DNA of 64,000 nt from an uncultured Oribacterium sp. (GTDB lineage Bacteria; Bacillota; Clostridia; Lachnospirales; Lachnospiraceae): positions 124,001 through 188,000 of the forward strand of contig CAMKKZ010000001.1 of assembly GCA_946413525.1 (NCBI GenBank), written 5' to 3'. Positions 42,444 to 51,398 of this stretch are shown here, piece after piece. The translations under genes and the position numbers were made by a program. Below the pieces are notes generated by a model. It ran no database searches. It worked only from the letters and a program-made list of their open reading frames with translations, and was not told where the DNA came from. Position 1 is the first letter of the stretch, and every line of letters begins with the position of its first letter.

Positions 42444-44000
42444 TCAAAAGGCGTCAAATATTTTCAAAGCCTCCTGGCGCAGCTCCTCCCTTCGGTCATG
42501 AAGAAGGAGGAACTTGTTATAATGATAGTATGCATCGTTCCCACATTCCGTCACAAATTTCAAGGTGTAATAACCAGCCGAAAGCTCCGAGAGGAAGATG
42601 ACCAGCTCCTGCCCCTCACCGAAGGTAGTGTCGAGGAAGGAAAAGGCATTGCTTAAATGGCTGTTCGTGCTCCGGATATTTGCCTGACGATCTTCCTCCC
42701 GTTTCTGGAACCATTCCTTTGCGGCTTCATACCCATTCCCCTGTTCGTCCAATGACATAAGCCTGAGAAGATTCCTGAGCTCCTTTATGGCCATTTTCAT
42801 GTTATGTCCATCCTCGCGCGTCAGCATTCCCGCATCCGATTTCCGTCTCAGCTCCTCCTCCATCATGCCTGTTTTCCTGTATAACGCGTCTCGATAAGAG
42901 ACTCCATCCCGGACATCCCGATTACAAAGTTCCTGCCGTGGCAGGCCATTATCCGGGGTTTCTTTCATGGAATCACCAAGCTCTTTGATGGTGGAAAATA
43001 TCACCTTCTGTATGGCAAGATTATCCGCATATTCCCTTGCCTCCTGGTTCAGAGTATCAACCAATAATGAAAGGACGCTTAGTTTTTCATCAAACGGGGC
43101 AGAAACAAGATCCAAAGACCCTTTGGGGAAATCTCCGGAAAGAATGTCCGGAATTCTGTAGATATTGCGGTATTTATTATACAGTTCATAATAGACTGAA
43201 AAGCTCCGGGCAATCTCCTCGTCCCTGACATATTCCTTAATCAGATCCTCCGTAACAGGGATTTCCATTTCTTCATAGGCCTGGATGATCCGGGAAAGAT
43301 CCTCCCATCCCCTTGCCGTAACGAATGATTTGCCATCCAGTTCCTGTTTCACGGAATAGAAATGATCCTTTCGAATCTCGAGATACGCAAGCACGGATCC
43401 ATGCACCCCATTCCTGTAGGCATATTCCTTAAAAGACGGGAAATCCTCGGAAACATCAATTCTGCGTATCCTGTCCAGCGTGACAATGTCAAAATCCCGG
43501 ACAGATTTATTATATTCAGGCGGGTTGCCCGCAGCCACGATCATAAATCCCTCCGGCAGGGGATGCATGCCAAATGTCTTGTACTGAAGGAATCGGAGCA
43601 TGGTAGGGGACAATGTCTCGGAAACACAGTTTATCTCATCCAGAAAGAGGATCCCTTCCTTGACACCCGAACACTCGATCTTCTCATAAATGGAGGCAAT
43701 GATTTCCGACATGGTGTATTCGGTTACAGAATATTCCTTCCCTCCGAATACCCGTTTCGCGATAAACGGAAGCCCGATGGCCGACTGCCTGGTGTGGTGG
43801 GTGATCGTATAGGATAAGAGATTGATACCCAATTCTGCTGCCGCCTGTTCCATTATCGCGGTCTTACCGATTCCGGGAGGCCCCATCAGGAGAAGGGGAC
43901 GCTGCTTTTCCAGAGGAATCCTGTATGCCCCCGTTTCATCCTTTCGAAAATATGCCCTTGCGGAATTGATGATTTCCTGCTTTGCCTCCTTAATATTCAT
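42444..44000 (-). CDS. MoxR-type AAA+ ATPase
   Basis: The 518-residue ATPase has Walker A GPPGIGKTA (about residues 40-48), Walker B GILFLDEIN (about 117-125), sensor 1 in VAAGNPPEY and an Arg finger region (DRIRRIDV). After the AAA core come about 250 helical residues specific to this group. MoxR proteins act as chaperones that insert metals or activate partners carrying a VWA domain; a VWA protein is encoded just upstream (44097-45572). AAGGAG lies before the ATG. Confidence 0.9.
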   Translation of the reverse strand: MNIKEAKQEIINSARAYFRKDETGAYRIPLEKQRPLLLMGPPGIGKTAIMEQAAAELGINLLSYTITHHTRQSAIGLPFIAKRVFGGKEYSVTEYTMSEIIASIYEKIECSGVKEGILFLDEINCVSETLSPTMLRFLQYKTFGMHPLPEGFMIVAAGNPPEYNKSVRDFDIVTLDRIRRIDVSEDFPSFKEYAYRNGVHGSVLAYLEIRKDHFYSVKQELDGKSFVTARGWEDLSRIIQAYEEMEIPVTEDLIKEYVRDEEIARSFSVYYELYNKYRNIYRIPDILSGDFPKGSLDLVSAPFDEKLSVLSLLVDTLNQEAREYADNLAIQKVIFSTIKELGDSMKETPDNGLPRQELCNRDVRDGVSYRDALYRKTGMMEEELRRKSDAGMLTREDGHNMKMAIKELRNLLRLMSLDEQGNGYEAAKEWFQKREEDRQANIRSTNSHLSNAFSFLDTTFGEGQELVIFLSELSAGYYTLKFVTECGNDAYYHYNKFLLLHDRREELRQEALKIFDAF

Positions 44001-44096
44001 AGATCTTCTGCTCCTTGCTATTCATAGCTTTTCCGCTTCCTCTTTTTTTAATATGAAGTAGTTTTCGGCGCCGGAAACCCTTAAATCAGCGTTTCC

Positions 44097-45572
44097 TTAA
44101 TCACCATCCTCGTTAATGTACAGTTTCAGAGCCCAGCCCGGAGCCTCATCATCATTCACCATCGCGTTGCCGGGAAATACAAAAGCCGTGAGATAATCCC
44201 TGGCTTTCTCGGGATAGCGGCCGTAGCCATCCGTGAAATACAAAAGCCCCCTCAGTCCGGGAAGGCCTCCCTTACGGCGCAGATCATCGATGTAAGAAAA
44301 AACAGGCCGGAAGTCCGTGCCAAAGCCCCCTTTCAATTCGAAGGAATCGACATAGGATCTCATCTCCTCAGGGTCATGGAAGCTCACGCATTTTTGTATC
44401 TTTTCATCACATTCCAGAATCAGAATTTCAACTCTTTTGAAGAAGCTTCCATGTTCCAGAAGAAGGCCCGCAGTCTCGTTCAAAAAATCCTGAACAAGTG
44501 TTTCCTTGCAGGAGGCCGATGTATCGATTGCTATTACCAGGCTCTCTATTTTGCGCGCTTCCCGGAATTCATTTTCGGATAACAGGGGCATGTTCCCGTA
44601 AAGCTCCATGCCGTAATAATATAGTCCATAGTCAAAGGAATCAGGGTCTATCACATTTTCCTCACGAAAGACGGAAATCTTCCGAAGGAAATCTCGAAAA
44701 TCCGTCCTTTTCCTGCATTGATAATGAAGATACCAGCTAAGACTGCCGGTCTCCTCGGAAGCTTCCCTGCCCAAAAGGGAAAGCTCCGCATCCATCTTCT
44801 CCGCGATATCCTTCCAGGCATCCGGCATAGCCTGGAAAGCAGTCATGGATTTCCCACCCTGGCCCTCTGAAGGCGATGACTTAATCCGAGAACCACCTAT
44901 GCCGTTCTCAGCGTGACTCTCCATCCGATCATGATCCGTCCCATCCCTCGTCTCTCCATCAGGCAAAGGAGACGCAGGGGGATTCAAACCTTCAACAGGA
45001 GGGGGAGACTCAGTATGACCGCCCCCTTTCCCATCGTCCCTTATTTCCCAGAAGCGGTGGTCGTCCTTCTGGAATTCCTTTTCCAAAAGCTCCATCGTTT
45101 CATAATCCGGCTTTTCCTCCGACAGCATCCTGTAAAGCCTTTCAGCAGTCACTACACCGGCTTTTTCGGAAATCCTGTCATACCATCCGGAACGGAACTC
45201 TCCGGGCGGCCTTTCAATCAGAGGATAATGCATGCTGTCCAATACCCACTCCGCATGAATGTCACAGCATAAATCCCAAAGCCTGGCATCCCGCCCGACG
45301 CCTGAAAAAACATGCCTGAAAAGGCAATGCAGAATTATATGGATATATAGCCTGGCCAGCTTTTGGGGGCTTTCGACGTACAGACGGAAAAGGAAAAGAG
45401 GGTTGAAATGAATACAGCTTCCCTCTGTTCCAAGACGCTGCGTATTAAGATCCATTACATAGGAAAGGCTGTCCAGCGCTTCGGCCATAAACCTCATTTC
45501 CAAAAAGAGTTCGGCCCTGGTCTGGCCCAACAACTTTCTCCCAAAAAGATCCAGCTCCTCCCTGGACTTCAT
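44097..45572 (-). CDS. VWA-like protein with DUF2201-type N-terminus, MoxR partner
   Basis: The 491-residue protein has an N-terminal helical metal-dependent-like domain (about 1-150; IHIILHCLFRHVF resembles the HxxxH-containing DUF2201 region). An acidic and Pro/Gly-rich linker follows (about 180-245). At the end is a VWA-like domain (about 355-490) with the MIDAS motif AIDTSASC, a Thr in GGFGTDFRP and the Asp of LYFTDGYG. With the MoxR ATPase just downstream it forms the classical MoxR-VWA pair. Cytosolic, no signal peptide. Target unknown. Confidence 0.85.
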   Translation of the reverse strand: MKSREELDLFGRKLLGQTRAELFLEMRFMAEALDSLSYVMDLNTQRLGTEGSCIHFNPLFLFRLYVESPQKLARLYIHIILHCLFRHVFSGVGRDARLWDLCCDIHAEWVLDSMHYPLIERPPGEFRSGWYDRISEKAGVVTAERLYRMLSEEKPDYETMELLEKEFQKDDHRFWEIRDDGKGGGHTESPPPVEGLNPPASPLPDGETRDGTDHDRMESHAENGIGGSRIKSSPSEGQGGKSMTAFQAMPDAWKDIAEKMDAELSLLGREASEETGSLSWYLHYQCRKRTDFRDFLRKISVFREENVIDPDSFDYGLYYYGMELYGNMPLLSENEFREARKIESLVIAIDTSASCKETLVQDFLNETAGLLLEHGSFFKRVEILILECDEKIQKCVSFHDPEEMRSYVDSFELKGGFGTDFRPVFSYIDDLRRKGGLPGLRGLLYFTDGYGRYPEKARDYLTAFVFPGNAMVNDDEAPGWALKLYINEDGD

Positions 45573-45610
45573 ACCCTGCTCTCCCTAAAAAATATCTCCT
45601 AAAAATAAAG

Positions 45611-46429
45611 CTAAAAAACAAACTGTTCCTCCGATGAAGCATTGTATTTCCGGAAGTGAGTCCCCTGATATTGCATAAGGATTGCGGCGTACTCGGAAAA
45701 GCCGTTTCTTGCTAAAAGTGGGAGCGTTTTGTCCAGTGCTTCCTCCGTGATCAGATTTTGAGAGGCGAGAAAACGAATACATTCCACATCCCTCTCTTCC
45801 ACAAGCATCCGCAAAACTCCCGTGTTTTCCCGAATAAGATATTCCTGATATCTCTCCCGATAATCTTTCCTCAGCTCCGCGGGATAGCGAAGCCTGCCGA
45901 TCGCGATACGGGCTGCCGTCTCCCTTGTGTCATATTCCGCAAATGAAAAGAGCCTGTCATAAGCCTTGAAATCAAGCTTTTCCCGTGTGACGGTTTGACG
46001 ATACTGATAACCGCAGCCCTCAATTTTTTCATGGATTGCCCTTGCCATTGTATCCTCTTGGAAGCCATCCTCGTAAGATGGAAATGTCAGTTCGGCTTGT
46101 CCCATGGGAATATCCAGAAAAAACCGGATACGGCTGTCCAGCTCGTTAAGAATCTCCTTGAATATCCTGAAGGAAGGCTGGGGATCCAGAAATCGGATAT
46201 GGAAAAAGGAAAGCTTCGGACACTTTCGGAATACACCATGATGAAGATTCACAGTTCGATCCGTTATCTCTATCTCCCTTAGCTCGGGACAATCATAAAA
46301 GGCGAAATCTCCAATGGCTACCACCGAGTCAGGGACTACGACCTTCTTAAGATCGGCACGTCCGGAAAAAGCATAGGCTGGAATTAGCTTCGAAGAAGCA
46401 TCCCGCCCTATCATAAAAACAGAAGGCAC
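45611..46429 (-). CDS. BspA-type leucine-rich-repeat protein, third member of the MoxR/VWA group
   Basis: The 272-residue protein begins with about 70 residues of BspA-like leucine-rich repeat (KKVVVPDSVVAIGDFAFYDC, then LREIEITDRTVNLHHGVFRKCPKL). A helical domain follows with no signature I know (FRIFKEILNELDSRIRFF, KAYDRLFSFAEYDTRETAARIAIGRL, ankyrin-like LARNGFSEYAAILMQYQ). I choose the GTG at 46429 because AGGGGGG stands 8 bases upstream; the ATG five codons later lacks a site, and the frame's far ATG at 46564 would run through a terminator. It lies 38 bases before the VWA gene. Confidence 0.7.
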   Translation of the reverse strand: MPSVFMIGRDASSKLIPAYAFSGRADLKKVVVPDSVVAIGDFAFYDCPELREIEITDRTVNLHHGVFRKCPKLSFFHIRFLDPQPSFRIFKEILNELDSRIRFFLDIPMGQAELTFPSYEDGFQEDTMARAIHEKIEGCGYQYRQTVTREKLDFKAYDRLFSFAEYDTRETAARIAIGRLRYPAELRKDYRERYQEYLIRENTGVLRMLVEERDVECIRFLASQNLITEEALDKTLPLLARNGFSEYAAILMQYQGTHFRKYNASSEEQFVF

Positions 46430-46533
46430 TTCTTCATCCCCCCTGATATACAAACAGAGTAGGGGTGATGAAATCCCCCTACTCGCCCGCGTGCGGGCGC
46501 TTGCCATAAGGCAAGCGGCCGCTTTGCGATAAT

Positions 46534-46571
46534 GAAAAGAGCCAAATACCGGCAAGGCTGGCATTCGGCTC
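46534..46571 (-). terminator. intrinsic terminator upstream of the LRR gene
   Basis: On the minus strand GAGCCGAATGCCAGC pairs imperfectly with GCCGGTATTTGGCTC, followed by TTTTC. No established gene precedes it on this strand, which points to an unannotated transcript from 46572-47100. Confidence 0.65.
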
Positions 46572-46578
46572 CTGTAGA

Positions 46579-46622
46579 GTTTTGAAAACCTATATACCTG
46601 TTTTGAAAACCTATATGCCTAT
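46579..46622. repeat. 21-base tandem repeat, two copies
   Basis: TTTGAAAACCTATATACCTGT and its copy with a G in place of the last A follow each other. Nearby, near 46647-46672, CAGAATAAGAGTCT is also duplicated. Confidence 0.8.
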
Positions 46623-46728
46623 CTTGTATCATTGTCTCTGTCTTTCAGAATAAGAGTCTCAGAATAAGAGTCAATGATATAAAAGCTTTAAAATAAATCT
46701 CAAAACGAAATCTTCTGGTTCTCAGATA

Positions 46729-46929
46729 TCACTGCTGCATTCTGTAAGGATTTCTGTAATCCAACAAAAAGCAGAGGGGCTTTGACGAACCGCCCGTACA
46801 ACCTGCACTTTCCAGGTCTGACGCAAGATACAGGCCGGGAGAAATCCCGGCAGAGTTATAAGTCATGTACAAAACCAGGCTGGAAGCAAGTGCCATAATA
46901 CTACAGCCATTATTCCAAAAAAGGAGCAT
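46729..46929 (-). CDS. weak small reading frame, possibly not coding
   Basis: A 66-codon frame with a hydrophobic start (CSIMALASSLVLYMTY) and a polar end containing two Cys. No ribosome site precedes the ATG or the inner ATGs. It contains the GCCGGGA/TCCCGGC hairpin, which may belong to a structured RNA instead. It lies upstream of the terminator at 46534-46571. I list it only because the transcript seems real. Confidence 0.2.
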   Translation of the reverse strand: MLLFWNNGCSIMALASSLVLYMTYNSAGISPGLYLASDLESAGCTGGSSKPLCFLLDYRNPYRMQQ

Positions 46930-47089
46930 CCGCGCATCGGCACGGTATATGCAAGGAAAGGATTTAAGAGAAAGAAATAATTAATACAAGATAAGTTTAC
47001 CTGAAATCTAAGCATCGGAATGCTGTTGTGAAAAAATTACAAAGCAACCTGAAAGCAAAGAAATTCATGGCCGACAGGTAATTACTGCC

Positions 47090-47118
47090 TTGCGTAAATA
47101 TATTCTTTCATCTATAAT
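47090..47118 (+). promoter_or_regulatory. sigma-A type promoter of a candidate small RNA
   Basis: TTGCGT, a 17-base spacer and a perfect TATAAT on the plus strand. No protein gene starts within 300 bases. Confidence 0.6.
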
Positions 47119-47124
47119 GGAACG

Positions 47125-47228
47125 CAAGCGTAGTAGTGGTCAACACCATTGTGAATTGCGGCTCGCCAAAGCCACTTTTCACATCCGCGGAGATGGTCCG
47201 AACATTTCCGCGGATGCTATGCTTTTTG
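47125..47228 (+). ncRNA. candidate small RNA or PAP2 leader
   Basis: About 100 bases after the promoter at 47090-47118. It can fold into TGGT/ACCA, a GTGAA...TTCAC hairpin enclosing GGCT/AGCC, and a 10-base stem CATCCGCGGA/TCCGCGGATG followed after six bases by TTTTTG. The last could be a terminator, though its T run is displaced. It matches no riboswitch I know. The PAP2 gene starts 195 bases later. Confidence 0.35.
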
Positions 47229-47422
47229 TTTGAATCCCATTTTATCACACTATTTAATGCAAGGCAATAAAAAAATACAAGCAAATGTGTGTCCCTGCAA
47301 ATCTGCAAACTTTTCAAGCCTGTAAATTCTATAATTAAATTAGTGTGTACATCCCTTTTGATAGCTGCATTATAAATCAGAACATGCGTTTTGTCAATAT
47401 GAATATTTTAAAGGATGCAATA

Positions 47423-48061
47423 ATGAATAGAATAAAAACCTGGTATTTGAGTCATAAATACTGCCTTGTTCTTCTCTATATCCCTTTCTATCTTTTATAC
47501 TTTGGGCTTCTTGAACTTTCAGAGGCAAAAGCAGTCTTTCTGATTCACTGCCCTCTTGACGATATCTTTCCAACGATTCCTGTCTTTTTCCTGGCTTACG
47601 CGGCATGGTGGGTGTTCTTCCCCGGCTCGATTCTATGGTTTCTTTTCAAAGAATCCCGGGAAAGCTTCCTCGGCCTTTGCTTCATACTGTTTTCCGGGTA
47701 CACGATATGCCTCCTGATCTATACATTTTTCCCAAACGGGATAAATATCAGGGAGCCCCTTGCCGGGAGGGATTTTTGCTCAAGGGCCATCCTTTGGCTG
47801 CGCAGCATAGATCCGCCCCGAAATGTTTGCCCCAGCATGCATGTTTCCAGTACGGTCGCGATAGATATAGCAGTTCGGAAATTGGAACATATTAACCGGC
47901 CGGCCAAGGCGCTGGTATCGCTGACCTCCATTATGATCATCTTGTCCACACTGTTTATCCGGCAGCATTCCATTGTGGATGTTTTTTTCGGGCTTCTTCT
48001 GAGCGTTTCCCTATCCTTTGTGTGGTACCGCTTTCTTTTGAAACGCGTGGCAGGGGAGTAA
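47423..48061 (+). CDS. PAP2-family membrane phosphatase
   Basis: The 212-residue protein has about six membrane helices and phosphatase motifs CPSMHVSST (about residues 139-147) and RQHSIVDV (about 182-189), the second and third PAP2 motifs with both catalytic His. The first motif (K-x6-RP) is not clear. Such enzymes dephosphorylate lipid pyrophosphates or phosphatidate, for example undecaprenyl pyrophosphate recycling or phosphatidylglycerol phosphate. The ATG at 47423 has AAAGGA; the frame opens earlier. A TATAAT box is at 47330-47335. Confidence 0.85.
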   Translation: MNRIKTWYLSHKYCLVLLYIPFYLLYFGLLELSEAKAVFLIHCPLDDIFPTIPVFFLAYAAWWVFFPGSILWFLFKESRESFLGLCFILFSGYTICLLIYTFFPNGINIREPLAGRDFCSRAILWLRSIDPPRNVCPSMHVSSTVAIDIAVRKLEHINRPAKALVSLTSIMIILSTLFIRQHSIVDVFFGLLLSVSLSFVWYRFLLKRVAGE

Positions 48062-48092
48062 GTGGGACCAGATTATTTGCGGAAGGCTTATG

Positions 48093-48139
48093 AAGGCCCG
48101 GATGAACAGCCGTTAAGACCGGCTGCTCATCCGGGCCTT
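48093..48139. terminator. strong bidirectional terminator between PAP2 and PBP genes
   Basis: AGGCCCGGATGA(AC)AGCCG and CGGCT(GC)TCATCCGGGCCT pair over about 17 bases between convergent genes. T runs are short on either side. Confidence 0.8.
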
Positions 48140-48155
48140 TAATAGTCACGCTTAT

Positions 48156-49625
48156 TTATTGCGCTTTTCTGCTCATCCAATAATCCACAACCTCTCTGGC
48201 GATGGGGACGGCCGTCCTTCCTCCAGTATCCCCGTCTTCCACCAGAACCGTAATGGCTATAGTGGGCTCATCGGCCGGCGCAAAGCCTGTAAACCAGGCG
48301 TCCGTTTTCTTTTCTCCTCTTTTCATATATTCCGCGGAGCCTGTTTTCCCGCAGGCGCTGTATTCGGCATTTCTGAACCCGGAGCCTGTTCCATCTGTTA
48401 CAACGCGCCGCATGAAATTCTTCAAGAGCTCTGCCTCTTCAGCTCTCATAAGCCGTCTCGGACGGCCGGCTGTAAAGGGCTTTACCGTCATGCCCGCCGG
48501 GGAACTGACCTTTTCCAAAAAAACGGGTTCACGCAACACGCCATCATTTGCAATAGCGGATGTTATAAGGAGGTTGTGCATGGGGGACACAAGAATTTCC
48601 CCCTGTCCAATGGCGCTCTGCATCATAAGCCATGTGCCTGTGTCCTTGGAAACAGGCATACTGCTCTTCGCGCTGGGCAGCGCAATCGGAAGTTCTTCAT
48701 TGAAAAACAGGGAATCTGAAAGCTCCCTGAGCTTTTCCGGATCTGTTTTTGTCCCGAGATAAGCAAAGGCCGCATTGCAGGAATAAGCATATGCCTTGCC
48801 GAGATCCTCTTCCCCATGGGATTCCCCGCTATAGCAATGCACAACATAGTCTTGCCTGCTCCCCTCCCTGTACTCCCCATCACAGACAAAATGGAAAGCT
48901 TCCGGATTCCCGGGATGTTCCCGGAAATATTCCAGTGCCATCACAGTCTTGAATGTGCTTCCCGGAGGGTACAGGCCCTGGGTCGCTCGATTCAGCAGAT
49001 TTCCGGAATGGTTATCGGGGGAGGTCAGATCTTCCCATTCCCGCGACACAGTATTCGGATCAAATCCCGGAAAAGAAACCATCGCCAGCACTCTGCCTGT
49101 AGAGGGTTCCATGCATACTACGGCTCCGGCCCTTTCCCCCAGGGCATTTTTTGCAGCGATCTGGAGCCCGCTGTCCAAAGTGCATGTAACATTATCCCCC
49201 TGGCTCTTCCTCTCCCTCAGTTCATCAAGAAAGATGGAAAAGGGGTTGGAACTGGATTCCATCAGATAAAAATTGGCCAGGGATTCCAGACCCGTCTTCC
49301 CTCTGGTGGAATAACCAAGCACATGGGCAAAGGCTTCCCCGAAAGGATATACCCTCGTTTCTTTGCCGTTCGCGTCCACTTCTGTTTCTGCCAGAATCTC
49401 TCCATCGGAAGAGATTATTTTCCCCCGGAGATACCTGGAATCAAACACTTCCATACGGGCATTATAAGGATTTCCCATCCGGCCCGGCGCCTCGAAATAG
49501 ATGAACCAGGCGATATAAGCTATAAGCCCGAAGAACAAAAAAGAAAAAAAGCATGTAATGAAGAAGATGCTTCGGTTCGCCCCTTTCCGCCAGTCTTCAC
49601 TTTTTTCCTCTTCCCCGAAAGGCAT
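48156..49625 (-). CDS. class B penicillin-binding protein (PbpA type)
   Basis: A 489-residue monofunctional transpeptidase that cross-links peptidoglycan outside the membrane. It has a short cytosolic head, one membrane helix (about 20-40), a small N-terminal domain and the transpeptidase domain with Ser in STFKTVMA, the second motif SCNAAF and the third motif KTGSAEY. The small size fits the PbpA group that pairs with a SEDS glycosyltransferase. The FtsW/RodA gene lies upstream, at 49760-51388. AAAGGAGG precedes the ATG. Confidence 0.93.
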   Translation of the reverse strand: MPFGEEEKSEDWRKGANRSIFFITCFFSFLFFGLIAYIAWFIYFEAPGRMGNPYNARMEVFDSRYLRGKIISSDGEILAETEVDANGKETRVYPFGEAFAHVLGYSTRGKTGLESLANFYLMESSSNPFSIFLDELRERKSQGDNVTCTLDSGLQIAAKNALGERAGAVVCMEPSTGRVLAMVSFPGFDPNTVSREWEDLTSPDNHSGNLLNRATQGLYPPGSTFKTVMALEYFREHPGNPEAFHFVCDGEYREGSRQDYVVHCYSGESHGEEDLGKAYAYSCNAAFAYLGTKTDPEKLRELSDSLFFNEELPIALPSAKSSMPVSKDTGTWLMMQSAIGQGEILVSPMHNLLITSAIANDGVLREPVFLEKVSSPAGMTVKPFTAGRPRRLMRAEEAELLKNFMRRVVTDGTGSGFRNAEYSACGKTGSAEYMKRGEKKTDAWFTGFAPADEPTIAITVLVEDGDTGGRTAVPIAREVVDYWMSRKAQ

Positions 49626-49719
49626 TCGACCTCCTTTCCGTCAGTGACTTTTGAGGCATTGACCTGATTTCCGTCAGCCCAGGCCATTTCAGCTTCAATG
49701 ACCTTCGGAAACCTTGTCA

Positions 49720-49800
49720 TCCCATTTATTCCAAACAGCTCCTGGGATCATCATCCCTTTTATCTCCAACGACCCCTGGGACCGTCATCATCCCATGGGA
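49720..49800. repeat. imperfect tandem duplication at the FtsW/RodA 3' end
   Basis: On the minus strand GGGATGATGACGGTCCCAGG at the end of the gene is followed by GGGATGATGATCCCAGGAG after its stop; each is followed by a T/G-rich stretch ending in TAA. Confidence 0.6.
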
Positions 49801-51388
49801 CTCTGCCTCTCCTCGTATTGTAATCATTCCGATCATCCGGTCTGTCTTCGTAATACTCATCCCATTCACCCCGTTGGCGTCTGAAATGATTTCTGCCATA
49901 CGACTTTTTCCCATAGCTCTTTCTCACCCTGTTTTTCCAAAAAACGTCCCCGCTTTCTTCCCAATTTTCTATGAGATCATCTATGTCATCCTCATCCCAG
50001 TATCCGTCCATCCTTCTCCTTCGTTTCCCAAAAGGATGTTCTTCCTCATCCCATATCTCCCAATCCTCTTCATTATCCTCAGCCCATCCCGTTTCCGGAT
50101 TCTTGATAAAAAGCGCCTGGATAATGGAAAAAACAAGAAAACTGGCGGTTATGCTGGAGCCCCCGTAACTCACAAAGGGAAGCGTCACGCCAGTGGAAGG
50201 AATAAACTTGACAGCCCCGCCTATCGTCAGAAAAACCTGAAGAATATATTGAACTGCCAGACCTACGGCCACAATTTTTTCAAAACGTTTGTCAGAGAAG
50301 GAAGCGGCCTGCATCATCTTCATAAAGCACCCAAGACATACGAGGCAAAGGCATATGGCCGTGATCCCCCCCATTTCTTCGGAAATAGCGGAAAAGATGA
50401 AGTCTTTTTCAACTATAGGTATCTTGTTTGGAAGCCCGCGAAAAAGCCCAAGCCCCAGAAAGCCTCCCGTGCCAATGGCGAACAGGGACTGGGTTATCTG
50501 GTAGCCCTTGTTATCTATGTCTGCCCATGGATCGATCCATGCGAAAACCCTGGTCCTGACATGGCTGAAAAGTCTATAGGAAAGGATTCCCGCAAAAAAA
50601 AGCATGCCTCCGGCCGCTGCAAGATAGAAAAGCTGCCCCGTAGCAACATACAGCATGGCCACAAACGAAAGAAAGAAAATAAGGGCGGATCCCAGATCCC
50701 TGCACATCACAAGGATCAGGATATGGGCAGCCGCTGCCAGGGAGCAAAGCAGGATATCCTTGAATGTGCGCGCCCTGGGCAGCATCCCCGCCATGCAGAA
50801 AACAAAGCTGATCTTCACAAATTCAGAAGCATGAAAGGAAAAACCAAAAAAAGACAGGCTCATCCTGGCGCCATAGCTTACAGCGCCCAGTAAAAATACA
50901 GAAAAAAGCATCAAGATTCCGACTATGCAGAAGAAAAGCCGCCATCGGGATAAATCACCAAGACGGGACATCAGAAACGGCAGGAGCATTCCGGGTACCA
51001 TGGATATCAGGATGATGGCAAACTGCCTTACCGCCTTGCTGTAATCCAGACGTTCCAGCATAATCATCCCTATGCTGAGAAAAAAACAAATATTATTAAG
51101 CAGCAGGCCGTCCGCCTTTGGATAGGCCTTCTTCATGAGGAACGGATAGGCGGAAAAAAAGATTACCTGCAGACCATACAGCACAAGGGATGCCCTGTTC
51201 TCTGTCCTGAAAAAAATAATAAAGTGGCATAAGAACTGCATCAGCAGGATAATTCTATACTGCCAGCCCAGAAGCGCCTCATGCTCCTCGCCGCCCCGCA
51301 GACGAATACAGCGAAAGTTACTGTATGTATACAGAAGGACCAGAAGAATGCAGATGTATTTTCCTGTTGTAATAAAAAGATTAACCAT
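49760..51388 (-). CDS. FtsW/RodA/SpoVE-family peptidoglycan glycosyltransferase
   Basis: The 542-residue SEDS protein polymerises glycan strands together with the class B PBP encoded downstream. About ten membrane helices fill residues 1-420. The invariant SEDS motifs include VFAWIDPWADIDNKGYQ, FLGLGLFRG, EKDFIFSAISEEMGG and the GVTLPFVSYGGSS region. The C-terminal 110 residues are an unusual hydrophilic tail rich in Asp, Glu, Arg, Trp and Tyr, ending in DDGPRGRWR. It is not in the typical family and may be disordered. Whether it is FtsW (division) or RodA (elongation) cannot be decided. Confidence 0.92.
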   Translation of the reverse strand: MVNLFITTGKYICILLVLLYTYSNFRCIRLRGGEEHEALLGWQYRIILLMQFLCHFIIFFRTENRASLVLYGLQVIFFSAYPFLMKKAYPKADGLLLNNICFFLSIGMIMLERLDYSKAVRQFAIILISMVPGMLLPFLMSRLGDLSRWRLFFCIVGILMLFSVFLLGAVSYGARMSLSFFGFSFHASEFVKISFVFCMAGMLPRARTFKDILLCSLAAAAHILILVMCRDLGSALIFFLSFVAMLYVATGQLFYLAAAGGMLFFAGILSYRLFSHVRTRVFAWIDPWADIDNKGYQITQSLFAIGTGGFLGLGLFRGLPNKIPIVEKDFIFSAISEEMGGITAICLCLVCLGCFMKMMQAASFSDKRFEKIVAVGLAVQYILQVFLTIGGAVKFIPSTGVTLPFVSYGGSSITASFLVFSIIQALFIKNPETGWAEDNEEDWEIWDEEEHPFGKRRRRMDGYWDEDDIDDLIENWEESGDVFWKNRVRKSYGKKSYGRNHFRRQRGEWDEYYEDRPDDRNDYNTRRGRVPWDDDGPRGRWR

Positions 51389-51398
51389 AATTTCCTGA

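Larger units (their letters stand above)
46572..47422. other. 850-base gene-poor region
   Basis: The region holds the 21-base tandem repeat, a weak small reading frame (46729-46929, minus), a GCCGGGA-GAAA-TCCCGGC hairpin (46832-46850), a candidate small RNA (47090-47228, plus) and a TATAAT box at 47330-47335 likely belonging to the PAP2 gene. Confidence 0.55.

Noticed and set aside
46430..46564. 45-residue N-terminal extension of the LRR protein
   Set aside because: It would pass through a terminator and palindromes; the GTG at 46429 has a good ribosome site.
46795..46860. c-di-GMP or other known riboswitch
   Set aside because: GACGCAAG and a GNRA hairpin are present, but the remaining GEMM core is missing and no gene follows on that strand.
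49874..50893. Long plus-strand frame of 339 codons
   Set aside because: Antisense to the FtsW/RodA gene; Lys/His/Pro-rich composition typical of a shadow frame, no ribosome site.
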